Shown here piece by piece: positions 45,787 to 57,230 of a stretch of 64,000 nucleotides of DNA. Position 1 is the stretch's first letter; each line of letters begins with the position of its first letter. Source of the DNA: an uncultured Gammaproteobacteria bacterium (GTDB lineage Bacteria; Pseudomonadota; Gammaproteobacteria; Enterobacterales; Psychrobiaceae); the NCBI GenBank assembly GCA_913060565.1, contig CAJXRU010000004.1, positions 1-64,000 on the forward strand, read 5' to 3'. Below the pieces are notes generated by a model. It was given only the letters and a program-made list of their open reading frames with translations, was not told where the DNA came from and did not search any database. The position numbers and the translations under genes are program-made.

Positions 45787-48117
45787 CTATTGAGCTTTTT
45801 TCAAATCTTTAACCCGCAATCGTATTAACTGACGACGATTTTCGATTAATTCTAACAAGTTCAAAAACTGCCATTGACGATTAATTGAATCCAGGTTTGG
45901 ATTTTCTTGCAGTGGCCACATCTGATACTTCGGACTAGGTAACCAACCAGAAGCCAGCAATTGAGCCATTTGTTTTAAAGCATCATTTTGTTGACCGACA
46001 AGTGCATAAGCCTCAGCCAGAGGCAGAGCATAAAGCTTTTGAAGACCTGAACTTTTAACAAAGACAATAAAGTGTTTAAGCAAAGCCAATCCTTCTTTTT
46101 CTTGGCCTGTTTTCATCAAAATATTAGCGTACGTTGGAATATAAAATAGACGATCAGCGCCGCTGGCCAAGCTAATATCTTCTTTAGTTAGCCAGCCCTC
46201 ATTGCTCAGCAAATTAATCGCTTGTGTTGGATCATTCGCTTTTAAATACAACGCAGCCGCTTGCCATTGTGTCATGCGATATTGCGGGGATATTTTTTCA
46301 GCAGCCTGTTGTACACAATCAGCAATTGACTGTAATGAAATACAATAACTATCATTGCTGATAGCTTCCTCAATAAAGTTTATTGTCTTTCTTGCCTTTG
46401 GCTGTTCACTGCTTAAAAACGTTTGTAGCTGATTATAATTAACCCCATAGAAATAAACCTGTTGCTCAATGGACGATAATTCAATTGCATGCTCTTCAAT
46501 AAGCAATTGCGCCTTTTCTAAGTTGCCTAATGCCACTAAGTCATACGCTTGCCAGTAGTAAGAATTTGCCAACTCAAATTGACGCTCGATTAGCGCATCA
46601 ACTAATACGATACTGCGGTTATAATCTTTAAGTTTGCGATAACTTTCACTCAATAACTTAATTATCTGAGTCGAGTTTTGGTTTCTCTCCATTGCCTTTA
46701 ATAAGGCATCATGCGCTTTATTTATTGCACCAATGTAATTGTAATAACTCGCCTGAACTTCATAGCCTAAACTATGCTCTGGATAGCGTTTAATTATTTG
46801 CTTGGCAAAGACATCAAGATCGCTCGCTGAAATAATTTCTTCAGTGTCAGTGAGTTCAGTCGCGTGAAGCTTAGTGAGCAAATGATGAAACTTATTATTC
46901 AAAGCCACTAAGCAATCTTGAGTTTGAACAGCCTCACCAATAAAATCGGAAATATGACACTTGTCCGTCACTAACAAAGCAGATTCAACGCCGGTAATAT
47001 GTTTTGCTAACGATTGATTAAAAGCATCATTTTTCACAATATTTTGACTGATTAAATCTGATAAAAATAATGATATTAAAGCGGGCTTTTGAATGTTTTG
47101 TTTCGTCAATACATATAATTCAATTTTTACTCCCCCATCAATAACATCAATGACACCTTGCACCCTGGGTAATGCATTGTCATCGCGGTATGGCATCACT
47201 TGAATAGCGGGTAAATGCTGTAATTTTTGGTCAAGCCACCATTGGATCCGTTGTTTACCATCTTGCGAGAGTGTATCAGCTTCACCTTTGACCGTCAGCG
47301 GTGCAACATAGAGTACATCACTAGGAACAAATACTGCTTTAGGTTCACTTTTAAAATAGCGGGTCCCCACAAAAGACAGAATCAACATCAAAAGGAAAGC
47401 CATCACCCATTTCCATTTATTGCTGTTTGGTTTAGTGCCCGAATTAGGCTCAACACTTGATTGAGCATGATGAGAGACTTCGTCTTGTTCTGGGGTATTT
47501 ACGATAGATTCTTCTTTATTACGAGTGTTATCGTCGTTAGTAGAACCGTCAATCGATGTTGTTTCAACACCAGTATCATCAGCTTGTGAGGATTGTTCTA
47601 CATTAGAAGTATCGAGTGATTCTTGTTCTTGCACGTTAGAAATAAAACCAAGATCATCAAAGATATTCTGCTCTAATACACCACTATGAACTTGCGGCTC
47701 TTCTTCACTATCATTGGTATCATTAACTATTGCTTTATTTTTTTCTTCAATGACTTGTTGCTCATTACGCCGTTCACACGGTTGCGCCAACCAGCGATAT
47801 CCTTGGCGCGGAACGGTTTCAATATACTGCGCGTCATGCGTTTTATCATCAAAAACTCTGCGTAACTTTGCGATGCTTTGATAAAGCTTGTTCCGTGACA
47901 TGGTTTGGTCAGATAAATTGTCAAGAATTTGGTCTGCGCTAATGACGTCTGGGTAAGCATTAACAAGCTGCCACAACACATCTAATGTGTGTTGATTCAG
48001 TGAAACAGATTCTAACGTCTCATCAAGTAATTGCTCGTGTCCTGCCTTAATAAGCGATGACTCAGCGTAAGAAAACACCCACTGATTGATTTGTATAGAT
48101 TTATCTTGTTGAAGCAC
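45787..48117 (-). CDS. ToxR/CadC-like membrane regulator with winged helix and TPR-like repeats
   Basis: This is a 776-residue one-component regulator. An OmpR/PhoB-type winged helix fills residues 1-113 (SRNKLYQSIAKLRRVF, then IETVPRQGYRWL). An acidic, probably unfolded linker (about 115-230) leads to a single membrane helix at about 235-254. The periplasmic part has a beta region and helical repeats of TPR type (about 430-740, for example ALLKAMERNQNSTQIIKLL). Proteins of this form (CadC, ToxR, TcpP) sense periplasmic signals and bind DNA while still in the membrane. The target genes are unknown; it stands alone between terminators. The repeat-rich sensor suggests a protein or peptide ligand, which is speculation. 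Confidence 0.82.
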   Translation of the reverse strand: MLQQDKSIQINQWVFSYAESSLIKAGHEQLLDETLESVSLNQHTLDVLWQLVNAYPDVISADQILDNLSDQTMSRNKLYQSIAKLRRVFDDKTHDAQYIETVPRQGYRWLAQPCERRNEQQVIEEKNKAIVNDTNDSEEEPQVHSGVLEQNIFDDLGFISNVQEQESLDTSNVEQSSQADDTGVETTSIDGSTNDDNTRNKEESIVNTPEQDEVSHHAQSSVEPNSGTKPNSNKWKWVMAFLLMLILSFVGTRYFKSEPKAVFVPSDVLYVAPLTVKGEADTLSQDGKQRIQWWLDQKLQHLPAIQVMPYRDDNALPRVQGVIDVIDGGVKIELYVLTKQNIQKPALISLFLSDLISQNIVKNDAFNQSLAKHITGVESALLVTDKCHISDFIGEAVQTQDCLVALNNKFHHLLTKLHATELTDTEEIISASDLDVFAKQIIKRYPEHSLGYEVQASYYNYIGAINKAHDALLKAMERNQNSTQIIKLLSESYRKLKDYNRSIVLVDALIERQFELANSYYWQAYDLVALGNLEKAQLLIEEHAIELSSIEQQVYFYGVNYNQLQTFLSSEQPKARKTINFIEEAISNDSYCISLQSIADCVQQAAEKISPQYRMTQWQAAALYLKANDPTQAINLLSNEGWLTKEDISLASGADRLFYIPTYANILMKTGQEKEGLALLKHFIVFVKSSGLQKLYALPLAEAYALVGQQNDALKQMAQLLASGWLPSPKYQMWPLQENPNLDSINRQWQFLNLLELIENRRQLIRLRVKDLKKAQ

Positions 48118-48177
48118 TTCAATAAATACCGATCCTTAATACGTGTTGTCACCTTACCTTGTTTAGCGAAAAGACAC

Positions 48178-48208
48178 AAAAAAACCGCGAATAGATCGCG
48201 GTTTTTTT
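48178..48208 (-). terminator. Rho-independent terminator of ppsA
   Basis: CCGCGA and TCGCGG pair around a 5-base loop, extended by A-T pairs, with seven T after it on the minus strand, 28 bases from the ppsA stop. Confidence 0.9.
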
Positions 48209-48235
48209 AGCCTATTGACAACAGTTAGCTATTAA

Positions 48236-50605
48236 TTAGCCATGCTGTTCAGCAAGATATAACCAAGTTTTTAATACCGTATCAGGGTTAAGTGATACGC
48301 TCTCGATGCCTTGCTCAACGAGCCATGCAGCGAAATCTTCGTGATCTGATGGCCCTTGTCCACAAATACCAACGTACTTACCGCGAGCTTTCGCTGCTGA
48401 TATAGCCATTGCTAGCATTTTCTTAACCGCTGGATTACGTTCGTCAAATAACTCTGAAACAATGCCCGAATCACGATCTAAACCAAGTGTTAACTGAGTC
48501 AAATCATTTGAACCAATTGAGAAACCGTCAAAATAATCTAAAAACTCATCAGCAAGTAGTGCATTTGATGGGAGCTCACACATCATAATAACGCGTAATC
48601 CATTTTCTCCGCGCTTAAGACCCTGTTCTTCCAACAGCTTGATGACGGCCGCAGCTTCTTCAAGTGTGCGAACAAACGGGATCATGATCTCAACGTTGGT
48701 AAAGCCCATGTCGTTGCGAACACGTTTAATGGCATCACACTCTAGAGCAAAACAATCTCTGAATTCTTTAGAGATATAACGTGATGCACCGCGGAAACCT
48801 AACATTGGATTTTCTTCTTCGGGCTCGTACGCTTCGCCACCAATCAAGTTAGCATATTCGTTTGACTTAAAGTCAGACATACGAACAATCACTTTTTCAG
48901 GCGCAAAAGCACAGGCCAGTGTAGAAATACCTTCCGTTAATTTAGCAACATAAAACTCTACTGGTGATGAATACCCTGCCATCATCTCATCGATATCACG
49001 TTTCACAGCAACAGGCTGATCATCATAATTAATCAATGCTTTTGGGTGAATACCAATCATACGGTTGATGATGAACTCTAAACGCGCAAGACCGATACCA
49101 GCATGCGGTAGTCGAGCAAAGTCAAATGCACGATCAGGATTACCGACATTCATCATGACTTTAAGTGGTAGCTCCGGCATGTTATCAACTTCAGATGTCG
49201 TTACACTGAAATCAAGTTTACCTTCATAAATGAATCCAGTGTCACCTTCAGCACAAGAAACGGTGATATCAGTACCTTCCTTAATGGTATCAGTTGCGTT
49301 GCCACAACCAACAACCGCAGGAACGCCTAATTCACGTGCGATAATAGCAGCATGACACGTACGGCCACCGCGATTAGTAACAATTGCAGAAGCACGTTTC
49401 ATGATTGGTTCCCAATCAGGATCCGTCATATCAGTAACTAATACGTCACCTGGTTGGATACGATCCATTTCATCAAGTGAATTTAAGACTTTTGCAGTAC
49501 CACTGCCAATTTTACCGCCAATAGCACGACCTTCAATTAAGACAGGTCCTTTTTCATTTAGCGCATAACGCTCCATAAAATTGCCATCTTCACGTGAACG
49601 CACAGTTTCTGGACGTGCTTGTACAATATACAATTTGCCATCGTTACCATCTTTTGCCCACTCGATATCCATCGCGCGACCGTAATGTTTTTCGATGACT
49701 TGTGCTTGCTTTGCTAACTCTTCAACTTCGCTATCTGTAATAGAGAATTGTTGTGAGCGGGCAGCATCAATGTCACGAGTAATAACTTGCTTACCGTGCT
49801 CAGTGTTATCTGAGTACACCATTTCAATCAGTTTACTACCTATATTACGACGAACAACTGCTGGACGGCCTGCGTCTAACGTTTGTTTATGCACGTAAAA
49901 TTCATCAGGATTTACTGCGCCTTGAACAACCATCTCACCTAGGCCCCATGACGATGTAATAAAGACAACATCTTCAAAGCCAGATTCTGTGTCAAGGGTA
50001 AACATAACGCCAGATGCAGCAATATCACTGCGAACCATGCGCTGAACACCCGCTGATAATGCGACACCACGGTGATCGTAGCCTTGGTGAACACGATATG
50101 AAATAGCGCGATCATTAAACAGCGATGCAAATACGTGTTTAATTGCTTCACGAACGCTGTCTAAACCGACAACATTTAAGAAGGTTTCTTGTTGACCAGC
50201 AAAAGAGGCATCTGGCATATCTTCAGCAGTAGCCGAAGAGCGAACCGCAAATGACATACCTGCTGAAGAATCAGCTAGTTTGGTGTAAGCCTCTTTAATA
50301 GCATCTTCAAGTGCCGGTTGAAATGGCGTGTCTAAAATCCACTGACGAATTGTCTTACCAGCATCGCCTAGTGCTTTGATATCATCAACATCAAGCTCAT
50401 CAAGGAGCTTGTACATCTTGTCGTTGATACCGCTTAACTCTAAAAACTCGTTAAATGCATGTGCGGTTGTTGCAAAACCGCCAGGAACTTGCACCCCTGC
50501 ATTAGATAAATTACTGATCATCTCGCCAAGAGATGCGTTTTTTCCGCCAACAATCTCAACATCGTTCATGCCAAGTTGTTCATACCACAGTACATAATCT
50601 TGCAC
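48236..50605 (-). CDS. ppsA: Phosphoenolpyruvate synthase
   Basis: This gluconeogenic enzyme converts pyruvate and ATP to PEP, AMP and phosphate. The N-terminal nucleotide-binding domain starts with [19 protein letters not shown]; the phosphohistidine loop is [21 protein letters not shown] near 420-440 (given in part: [11 protein letters not shown]); the C-terminal PEP domain has the catalytic stretch [11 protein letters not shown]. The start is unclear. The frame opens at a GTG at 50662, but a GTG at 50605 has GGGGA eight bases upstream and gives 789 residues, the usual length of the family, so I use it. It is divergent from its regulator ppsR. Confidence 0.93.
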   Translation of the reverse strand: MQDYVLWYEQLGMNDVEIVGGKNASLGEMISNLSNAGVQVPGGFATTAHAFNEFLELSGINDKMYKLLDELDVDDIKALGDAGKTIRQWILDTPFQPALEDAIKEAYTKLADSSAGMSFAVRSSATAEDMPDASFAGQQETFLNVVGLDSVREAIKHVFASLFNDRAISYRVHQGYDHRGVALSAGVQRMVRSDIAASGVMFTLDTESGFEDVVFITSSWGLGEMVVQGAVNPDEFYVHKQTLDAGRPAVVRRNIGSKLIEMVYSDNTEHGKQVITRDIDAARSQQFSITDSEVEELAKQAQVIEKHYGRAMDIEWAKDGNDGKLYIVQARPETVRSREDGNFMERYALNEKGPVLIEGRAIGGKIGSGTAKVLNSLDEMDRIQPGDVLVTDMTDPDWEPIMKRASAIVTNRGGRTCHAAIIARELGVPAVVGCGNATDTIKEGTDITVSCAEGDTGFIYEGKLDFSVTTSEVDNMPELPLKVMMNVGNPDRAFDFARLPHAGIGLARLEFIINRMIGIHPKALINYDDQPVAVKRDIDEMMAGYSSPVEFYVAKLTEGISTLACAFAPEKVIVRMSDFKSNEYANLIGGEAYEPEEENPMLGFRGASRYISKEFRDCFALECDAIKRVRNDMGFTNVEIMIPFVRTLEEAAAVIKLLEEQGLKRGENGLRVIMMCELPSNALLADEFLDYFDGFSIGSNDLTQLTLGLDRDSGIVSELFDERNPAVKKMLAMAISAAKARGKYVGICGQGPSDHEDFAAWLVEQGIESVSLNPDTVLKTWLYLAEQHG

Positions 50606-50854
50606 TTCAAAAGTCCCCGTGTGTTCAAAAGGTGAATAAGCATTGGTTTTTGCATTGTACACTGCTATAAAATGATAGGTAAATCACATTTTTATATTTC
50701 TAATATTTATCTGAAAGATGCATGAGAATTTTGATGGAATAAGGCATAATTTAATTAGTTTTTTATCGCTTTAATACACTATATTCTTCCAATCGCTTAA
50801 AACCATTTAATGCTCTGTGTAATTGAGCTATTTATTTTCAAAAAGGAGTCGACG

Positions 50855-51661
50855 TTGAGAACTGTATTTTATATATCTGATGGTACCGCCATCACGGCAG
50901 AAATTCTTGGGCACGCCGTTTTATCGCAATTTGATACGCCGTTTGATCAAGTAACTATTCCATTTGTTGAAAGCGTTGAGCGAGCTAAAGAAGTTGCGTT
51001 TGAAATCAACAGCCATCAAGAAGACGATCAATTACCCTTAGTATTTCACTCAATTGTGGACGAAGATATTAGAGCTATTATTAATGATGCTAATTGTTTA
51101 GCGCATGATTTTCTAAATACATTCGTTGCGCCACTCGAACAACAACTGGGTTTAAAGGCGGAGCCAACGCTCCACCGCACCCATGGCATTGCAAACAAAG
51201 CATATAGCGCGCGAATTGATGCCATTAACTATTCGTTAGACAACGATGATGGCATTAGCCTCAAGAACCTTGATGATGCTGAAATTATTTTAGTCGGCGT
51301 GTCTCGCTGTGGAAAAACACCAAGTAGTCTCTATTTGGCGATGCAATTTGGTATTGCGACAGCTAATTATCCATTTATTTGCCAAGACATGGACGCGTTA
51401 AAGCTACCGCAAGAATTAAAAAAACATAAACATAAAATATTTGGCCTCACCATTGATCCACACCGATTACACGATATTCGTAGTCAACGACGCGCCAATA
51501 GCCAATATTCATCATTGCGTCAGTGTCGTCTTGAAGTAAAAGAAGTTGAAATGTTGTATCGCAAAGAACGTATTCCGTTTATTGATACCACTAAATATAG
51601 TGTTGAAGAGATTACTGCCAAAATACTAGATATTACAGGCCACAAACGAACAATGTTTTAA
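50855..51661 (+). CDS. ppsR: PEP synthase regulatory protein PpsR (DUF299)
   Basis: This bifunctional kinase and pyrophosphorylase switches PEP synthase off by ADP-dependent phosphorylation of the threonine near its active histidine and on again by phosphate-dependent dephosphorylation. It has about 268 residues. Start features are [17 protein letters not shown], and the P-loop-like motif [16 protein letters not shown] lies near 140-155. A TTG at 50855 has AAGGAG six bases upstream and is the best start; an ATG 15 codons earlier (50810) has none. It is divergent from ppsA and followed by aroH, as in E. coli. Confidence 0.93.
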   Translation: MRTVFYISDGTAITAEILGHAVLSQFDTPFDQVTIPFVESVERAKEVAFEINSHQEDDQLPLVFHSIVDEDIRAIINDANCLAHDFLNTFVAPLEQQLGLKAEPTLHRTHGIANKAYSARIDAINYSLDNDDGISLKNLDDAEIILVGVSRCGKTPSSLYLAMQFGIATANYPFICQDMDALKLPQELKKHKHKIFGLTIDPHRLHDIRSQRRANSQYSSLRQCRLEVKEVEMLYRKERIPFIDTTKYSVEEITAKILDITGHKRTMF

Positions 51662-51862
51662 TCTTTGAACAATCGTTCATCGAATTGATTAACAAACATT
51701 CACGCCTCAAAGGCTATTTTGTACAAATACTAAGCAGCGCATTCTCTAAAATCCCGGGAAATATCGACACGGCCTAAATTATAGCCTTTATTTACTTTAT
51801 CCTCACGCCCGTTTGGGCTATGGTAAGCCCCATTAATGAAGTTTCCAGCTAAGCACAAAAAC

Positions 51863-52918
51863 ATGTCAATAAAAACTGATGAACTAAGAACCACATATAT
51901 CGATCAAGTTATTACACCTAGCCAATTAGCAAGTGAATACCCACTTTCGCCTGAAGGTGCTGATAGCCTGATTAAAAGTCGTCGTGATATAGAAGCGATT
52001 ATCAATGGACAAGACAAACGTTTGCTTGTCATTGTTGGACCCTGTTCAATTCATGATACCGACGCAGCGCTTGACTATGCGCGCCGCCTAAAAGAGTTAC
52101 AAATTAAGTATCAAGATAGTCTAGTTATTGCAATGCGTGTGTATTTTGAAAAGCCCCGCACCATTGTCGGTTGGAAAGGCTTAATTAGTGATCCAGATTT
52201 GAACGGTCAATACCAAGCAAATAAAGGATTACGGTTAGCCCGTCACCTACTCGTTGAACTGACTGAAATGGGCTTACCGATTGCAACTGAGTTTTTGGAT
52301 ATGGTTAACGGCCAATACATAGCTGACTTAGTAAGTTGGGGGGCCATTGGTGCGCGTACAACAGAAAGCCAAATTCATCGTGAAATGGCATCAGCATTAT
52401 CTTGTCCTGTTGGATTTAAGAATGGTACTGATGGCAACACTAAAATTGCAATTGATGCGGTTCGGGCTTCTCGCGAAGCGCATATTTTCTATTCACCAGA
52501 TAAAGACGGCATGATGACGGTTTACCGTACCCACGGTAATCCATTTGGCCACGTCATTTTACGTGGCGGTAAAACCCCTAACTATAGTAGAGAGTTTGTG
52601 GACGCAGCCTGTGATCAATTAGCCGCCACTAACTTAATGCCATCTGTCGTTGTTGATTTTAGCCATGGCAACAGTCAGAAGCAGCATAAAAATCAGCTCA
52701 ATGTAGCGCAAGATATTATGCAGCAAATGCGCGATGGCAGTATGAAAATTGCCGGCATAATGGCTGAAAGCTTTATTGAAGAAGGCAATCAAAAAGTTAT
52801 TGAAGGACAACCGCTTGTTTATGGTAAGAGTATTACCGACGCCTGTATTCACTGGCAAGATACGGAGCAGCTATTAGCGGACTTAGCCGCTGCGGCTAAA
52901 GACCGTATGGCACTTTAG
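51863..52918 (+). CDS. aroH: 3-deoxy-7-phosphoheptulonate synthase, AroH type
   Basis: This enzyme opens the shikimate pathway by joining PEP and erythrose 4-phosphate. It is about 351 residues, class I (AroFGH) type. Active-site sequence includes VGPCSIHD, EKPRTIVGWKG, GARTTESQIHREMAS and VDFSHGNSQKQH. Residues near the N-terminus (TDELRTTYIDQVITPSQLA) are closer to E. coli AroH, the tryptophan-sensitive isozyme, than to AroF or AroG; it also neighbours ppsR as in E. coli. The ATG at 51863 gives the AroH-like N-terminus, while an earlier ATG (51836) adds nine unmatched residues. Confidence 0.93.
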   Translation: MSIKTDELRTTYIDQVITPSQLASEYPLSPEGADSLIKSRRDIEAIINGQDKRLLVIVGPCSIHDTDAALDYARRLKELQIKYQDSLVIAMRVYFEKPRTIVGWKGLISDPDLNGQYQANKGLRLARHLLVELTEMGLPIATEFLDMVNGQYIADLVSWGAIGARTTESQIHREMASALSCPVGFKNGTDGNTKIAIDAVRASREAHIFYSPDKDGMMTVYRTHGNPFGHVILRGGKTPNYSREFVDAACDQLAATNLMPSVVVDFSHGNSQKQHKNQLNVAQDIMQQMRDGSMKIAGIMAESFIEEGNQKVIEGQPLVYGKSITDACIHWQDTEQLLADLAAAAKDRMAL

Positions 52919-52953
52919 ATTGCCAAATTAACGTAACGTAACAAAATAAACAT

Positions 52954-52979
52954 TTAAGGGCCTTATGGCCCTTTTTTAA
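52954..52979 (+). terminator. Rho-independent terminator after aroH
   Basis: AAGGGCC and GGCCCTT pair around TTAT and are followed by six T, about 37 bases after the aroH stop. Confidence 0.9.
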
Positions 52980-53130
52980 GGTCTGTTATTTATTACGTTT
53001 ACTCTCTCATTTCTCTTTAATCCCTAATTTTTACACGGGATTATTCCTGAAGAACAAATAAAAAAGTACTTGATCATTGGAATTTAATACGACTAATATA
53101 TTAATTAAATACAGGAGTGTAGAAGATTTT

Positions 53131-55995
53131 ATGATGGGAATGACAAGCGCAACGAGCAACATGACACTGAAACGTAAATTGATGCTCGCGATGACCTTTG
53201 CCGGTTTGATACCATTACTGATAGCAGGAGTCATTAATACAGTATCGACTTCATTCGCCCTTCATGATAGCGCCAAAAATCAATTAGAATCCCTTAAAGC
53301 GGCAAAGAAATCTCAAGTAGAGTCTTATTTTGCTCAAGTAAGAAATCAAGTAACCACATTTTCAGATAGTGAAATGACCATCAGTGCGATGCGTGAATTT
53401 ACGTACAACATGTATGATCTATCAATACAGTTACCGCAAAGTGAACAAGAAAAAATTGACGCATTAAGCCGTTTTTATCAAAACGAATTTCTTAGTGAAT
53501 TTAAAAAACATAAAGCCACTAATCTGATCCCAAATATCGATAGCCTGATCCCAACTGAAGAACCATCCCTTAGCGCTCAATTTTCCTACATCGCAAATAA
53601 CGATAATCCGTTAGGCCACAAAGACAAATTAATGCGTGGTATTGAAGAGTCTAGCTATCACCACAGCCATGCTAAATATCATCCTAAATTTAGAAATTAC
53701 CTTAATAAATTTGGCTATTACGATATATTTCTGATCGAGCCAGATCAAGGCCATATTGTTTATAGCGTGTTTAAGGAAGCCGATTTTGGTACCAGCGTCA
53801 TGGAAGGGCCGTATAAAGATTCAGGCCTAGCAAGAGCATTTCTCGCAGCACTCGCGTTAGACGCAACAGACCAAGCAAAGCTGATTGATTTTTCAAACTA
53901 TACGCCATCTTATGGCGAGCCAGCATCGTTTATTGCGTCGCCTATATTTGACGGTGATGAACGTGTTGGTGTTTTAGTATTTCAAATGCCAATCGGTGTA
54001 ATTAATGGGATCATGCAAACAAGTGATGGTCTAGGCGAAACTGGCGAAACATTTCTTGTTGGTAGCGACAGGCTTATGCGCTCCCAATCTCGTTTCAGTG
54101 AAAACAATAGCATTTTAAAAACCACTGTTGATACGCTCGCTACAACCAATATTGCAAATAACTTAACTGGCAGTGAAACCATTACTAACCATCTAGATCG
54201 TCGTGTTCTATCTGCTTTCGCCCCGTTAAAAATCATAGATTTAAATTGGGGAATTATTGCTGAGATTGATGAAAGTGAAGCGTTTAGTGCAATCAGTACC
54301 CTCATTTGGGAAACGGTGATTATTGCCATCATTACTATCGCTGTGCTAATTGTTTGTGCAATGACCTTCTCCCGCAGTCTTACAGAGCCTTTAGTGGAAG
54401 CAATTAATGTTGCTAAATCTATTGCTAATGGCAATTTAGATAATGTTATTAAAAACAAGGGGAATAATGAAATAAGCCAATTGTTAAGGGCGTTAGGGAA
54501 TATGCAGGACAATTTAAATGAGCGCACAAAAGCGACGCAAAGAGAATTAGGCATCAACACTAGAATCAAGCAAGCATTAGATAATGTGAGTGGCAACGTG
54601 ATGGTACTCAACAAAAGTCATAAGGTTGTTTATACAAACACTGCCCTTCTCAAATTATTAAAGTGTCAGAGTGATGTATTTAAGTTACCTACCGATGATA
54701 TTGGCGGGCTCCATGCTGCCGATGTATTTACAGCGTTAAATATGAATAGCACTAAACTCGTTGGCTTTGAACAACAGCAATACCAAGAGAGTATTGTTTG
54801 TGGCATTACCCTCAATTTTACCGCAAACCCCGTATTTGATGTTTCAGGTGAGCAGCTTGGCACCGTTGTCGAAATTGTTGACCGAACACCAGAAGTTAAG
54901 ACGCAAAACGAAATTCAACAAGTGGTTGATAATGCCCTGCGCGGTGATTTTAGTGAGCGAATTACTATTGATGATAAGAGCGGATTCTTTCAATCTTTCT
55001 CCACCAGCATTAATCAATTGGTCGATGTATCAGATCAAGTCACTACCGATGCCCTTAGAATTTTTAGTGCGCTGGCTAAAGGCGATTTAACACAAACAAT
55101 TACCACCGAATACCACGGACAATTTGACCAACTAAAAATTGATGCTAATGCAACAGTTGAACAGCTAACAGCCATTGTCTCAAAAATTCAACAGTCAGCG
55201 AATAGTGTTAACAGTGAGGCACAGCAACTGTCGTATGGTAATGAAGACTTACATAAACGAACTGTGGAACAATCAGCCAGTCTCGAAGAAACCAATGTGG
55301 CGTTGTTAGAAATAACCAATACAGTTCAAGATAACTCTTCGTATGCCTCAACCGCCCATGTATTGGCGCAAAAAGCGAGACAGTATGCCGAGCAAGGCGG
55401 TGACGTTGTTCAAAAAGCGATTAGTGCAATGGAGAATATTAATCACTCCACCAGTAATATTTCGGAGATAATCAGCCTGATTGATAACATCGCCTTTCAA
55501 ACTAATCTATTAGCACTCAATGCAGCTGTTGAAGCAGCACGAGCTGGCGAACAAGGCCGCGGATTTGCTGTAGTCGCTGGAGAAGTGAGAAACCTTGCTG
55601 GAAGAAGCGCAGCAGCGGCAAAAGATATAAAGAATTTAATTAGCGATGCACAGACTAAAGTGAGCGATGGTTCAACATTAGTCACAGATACGGGCGGCAC
55701 ATTACAAAATATAATTGACAGCGTCACTGAAGTTTCCTCAGTAGTGGCTAACATTGACAATGCCTCACAATCTCAATCATCAAGCATGGAAGAAATAAAT
55801 CAAACTACCAAACATTTAGAAAACATTACGGTTAAAAATTCAGAATTAGTGTCTCACGCTGCTAACTCAAGCAGTAATTTAACGAGTCATGCACAAGAAT
55901 TGAAAGCGTTAATTGCATTCTTTTCTGTCCATAAGAAACAAGAAATCAAGAAAACTCGATCGAGTACCGAATTGCGTCTAAATGTGACGACCTAA
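53131..55995 (+). CDS. Methyl-accepting chemotaxis protein with PAS-like domain between two HAMP-type regions
   Basis: This is a transmembrane chemoreceptor of about 954 residues, long for the class. TM1 is at about 17-40, a large periplasmic Cache-type sensor follows (about 45-385), then TM2 (about 390-415), a HAMP domain, a PAS-like domain (about 480-590, with [12 protein letters not shown]), a second HAMP-like region and the signalling hairpin. The hairpin tip is [20 protein letters not shown], the universal CheA-binding motif. There is no CheR-tethering pentapeptide at the C-terminus. A PAS between HAMP units suggests a cytoplasmic redox or ligand input besides the periplasmic one. The start is uncertain: ATG at 53131 lacks a well-spaced ribosome site, and a TTG 18 codons earlier is possible. 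Confidence 0.88.
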   Translation: MMGMTSATSNMTLKRKLMLAMTFAGLIPLLIAGVINTVSTSFALHDSAKNQLESLKAAKKSQVESYFAQVRNQVTTFSDSEMTISAMREFTYNMYDLSIQLPQSEQEKIDALSRFYQNEFLSEFKKHKATNLIPNIDSLIPTEEPSLSAQFSYIANNDNPLGHKDKLMRGIEESSYHHSHAKYHPKFRNYLNKFGYYDIFLIEPDQGHIVYSVFKEADFGTSVMEGPYKDSGLARAFLAALALDATDQAKLIDFSNYTPSYGEPASFIASPIFDGDERVGVLVFQMPIGVINGIMQTSDGLGETGETFLVGSDRLMRSQSRFSENNSILKTTVDTLATTNIANNLTGSETITNHLDRRVLSAFAPLKIIDLNWGIIAEIDESEAFSAISTLIWETVIIAIITIAVLIVCAMTFSRSLTEPLVEAINVAKSIANGNLDNVIKNKGNNEISQLLRALGNMQDNLNERTKATQRELGINTRIKQALDNVSGNVMVLNKSHKVVYTNTALLKLLKCQSDVFKLPTDDIGGLHAADVFTALNMNSTKLVGFEQQQYQESIVCGITLNFTANPVFDVSGEQLGTVVEIVDRTPEVKTQNEIQQVVDNALRGDFSERITIDDKSGFFQSFSTSINQLVDVSDQVTTDALRIFSALAKGDLTQTITTEYHGQFDQLKIDANATVEQLTAIVSKIQQSANSVNSEAQQLSYGNEDLHKRTVEQSASLEETNVALLEITNTVQDNSSYASTAHVLAQKARQYAEQGGDVVQKAISAMENINHSTSNISEIISLIDNIAFQTNLLALNAAVEAARAGEQGRGFAVVAGEVRNLAGRSAAAAKDIKNLISDAQTKVSDGSTLVTDTGGTLQNIIDSVTEVSSVVANIDNASQSQSSSMEEINQTTKHLENITVKNSELVSHAANSSSNLTSHAQELKALIAFFSVHKKQEIKKTRSSTELRLNVTT

Positions 55996-56038
55996 GTTAT
56001 TGACTGCTGACACTCATTTATTAAGTGAGTAACATGCG

Positions 56039-56638
56039 CTAACAACAATTCAGGGTATTGAGTGCTTGATGCCATTGTAATGGGGTGTTGACGTTATTAA
56101 AGCATTGTGGAAAACAATCTTCTGTCGTGACAACTTCAGTGCCAAAGTGATTTAATAATGCACCGACTGAACACGCTTTTCCGCCTTGATTTGACAATGT
56201 ATCCCTGAGCCAGCACGTCACTTGGGGTGTATTGCGGATTACAAATGGAAAATGTTGTCCTTGATATTTAGTAATTGTAGCGATTTGGTTATCAGTTGCT
56301 CTCTCTAACAACCGTAGCAGGACATCTTTGGTTAAATGAACCATATCCACCGGAATAACCATAACATGATGACAATCTGTTAAGGCCATCATACCTGTGT
56401 AGCAGCCGCCGAGAGGCCCCTTATCAGGAATAATATCCGCTACGCCATAATGCTTTGAGCTAATAACTACGGATAATCCAAGCGATGCCAGCATTGCTTG
56501 TAAGCGAAATACTAGTGGCTGCTCTCCAACTTTTAAAGACGCTTTATCCACGCCCATTCTAGATGATTTTCCTCCAGCCAAAATAATAGCTCCAACGTTT
56601 AGGTTGGAGCTATTTAAATTCCAAGCGCTATCACTCAC
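56039..56638 (-). CDS. mobA: Molybdenum cofactor guanylyltransferase MobA
   Basis: This cytoplasmic enzyme links GMP to molybdopterin, making the bis-MGD cofactor of DMSO-reductase-family enzymes such as NapA. It has 199 residues. The nucleotide-binding motif LAGGKSSRMGVDK is at about 20-32, and the base-recognising region VMVIPVDMVHLT near 90-105. It follows napC with a 1-base gap on the same strand, so cofactor maturation is co-expressed with the nitrate reductase that needs it. The C-terminus is somewhat short but complete. Confidence 0.93.
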   Translation of the reverse strand: MSDSAWNLNSSNLNVGAIILAGGKSSRMGVDKASLKVGEQPLVFRLQAMLASLGLSVVISSKHYGVADIIPDKGPLGGCYTGMMALTDCHHVMVIPVDMVHLTKDVLLRLLERATDNQIATITKYQGQHFPFVIRNTPQVTCWLRDTLSNQGGKACSVGALLNHFGTEVVTTEDCFPQCFNNVNTPLQWHQALNTLNCC

Positions 56639-56639
56639 A

Positions 56640-57230
56640 CTACCAACCTTTTATTCCGGTCATATCTGGCAGGTGATGTGCGATCCCTTTGTGACAGTCG
56701 ATACAGGTTTTTTCTCCTGTTTGAAGATACTTGGAGTGCATCTTCTCTGCTCGTTCTGATTGGGCGGTAAAGTCCATAAATTCAAAGTTATGACAATTTC
56801 GACATTCTAATGAATCGTTGGCCTTCAACCGGGCCCATTCATTTTCTGCAAGCTGACGACGATGCGCTTCAAACTTCTCACGAGTATCGATAGTACCAAA
56901 CATCTTGCCCCATACTTCTTTTGAAGCCTGCATTTTACGGGCAATTTTATTACTCCATTCGTGAGGAACGTGACAGTCTGGGCATGTAGCACGAACGCCA
57001 GAGCGGTTAGAGTAATGTATGGTAGTTTTTAATTCTTCGTAAACATTATTTTCCATCTCGTGACAACCAATACAGAACTCTTCCGTGTTGGTCATTTCAA
57101 GTCCGGTGTTAAACCCACCCCAGAAAATGACACCAGCTAAGAAACCGCCTAACGTCAAAAAGCCTAAAGAATAATGCATACTCGGCTTGCGAAATATATT
57201 CCAAAAGCCTTTAATCCACTTCTTCATCAC
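56640..57230 (-). CDS. napC: Tetraheme cytochrome c NapC
   Basis: This membrane-anchored NapC/NirT protein takes electrons from quinol and passes them to NapAB in the periplasm. It has 196 residues with one N-terminal membrane helix (about 18-38). Four CxxCH haem sites are present: CIGCH, CPDCH, CRNCH and CIDCH. It adjoins napB (no gap) and mobA (1 base). With no napGH in the window, NapC is the only visible quinol link to NapAB. Confidence 0.95.
   Translation of the reverse strand: MMKKWIKGFWNIFRKPSMHYSLGFLTLGGFLAGVIFWGGFNTGLEMTNTEEFCIGCHEMENNVYEELKTTIHYSNRSGVRATCPDCHVPHEWSNKIARKMQASKEVWGKMFGTIDTREKFEAHRRQLAENEWARLKANDSLECRNCHNFEFMDFTAQSERAEKMHSKYLQTGEKTCIDCHKGIAHHLPDMTGIKGW

Noticed and set aside
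51661-51862. TrpR operator or attenuator before aroH
   Set aside because: A GTACAAATAC stretch and a weak GGGCT/AGCCC hairpin near 51815-51830 were seen, but neither matches the TrpR palindrome nor a leader peptide with tryptophans.
52980-53130. Flagellar sigma-28 promoter for the chemoreceptor
   Set aside because: No TAAA-N15-GCCGATAA match was seen in the leader.
53982-54614. 210-codon open frame on the minus strand inside the chemoreceptor gene
   Set aside because: It lies wholly opposite a well-supported chemoreceptor reading frame and its translation shows no family or ribosome site.
55996-56038. Terminator between the chemoreceptor and mobA
   Set aside because: ACTCA and TGAGT can pair, but the stem is five pairs and no T-run follows on either strand.
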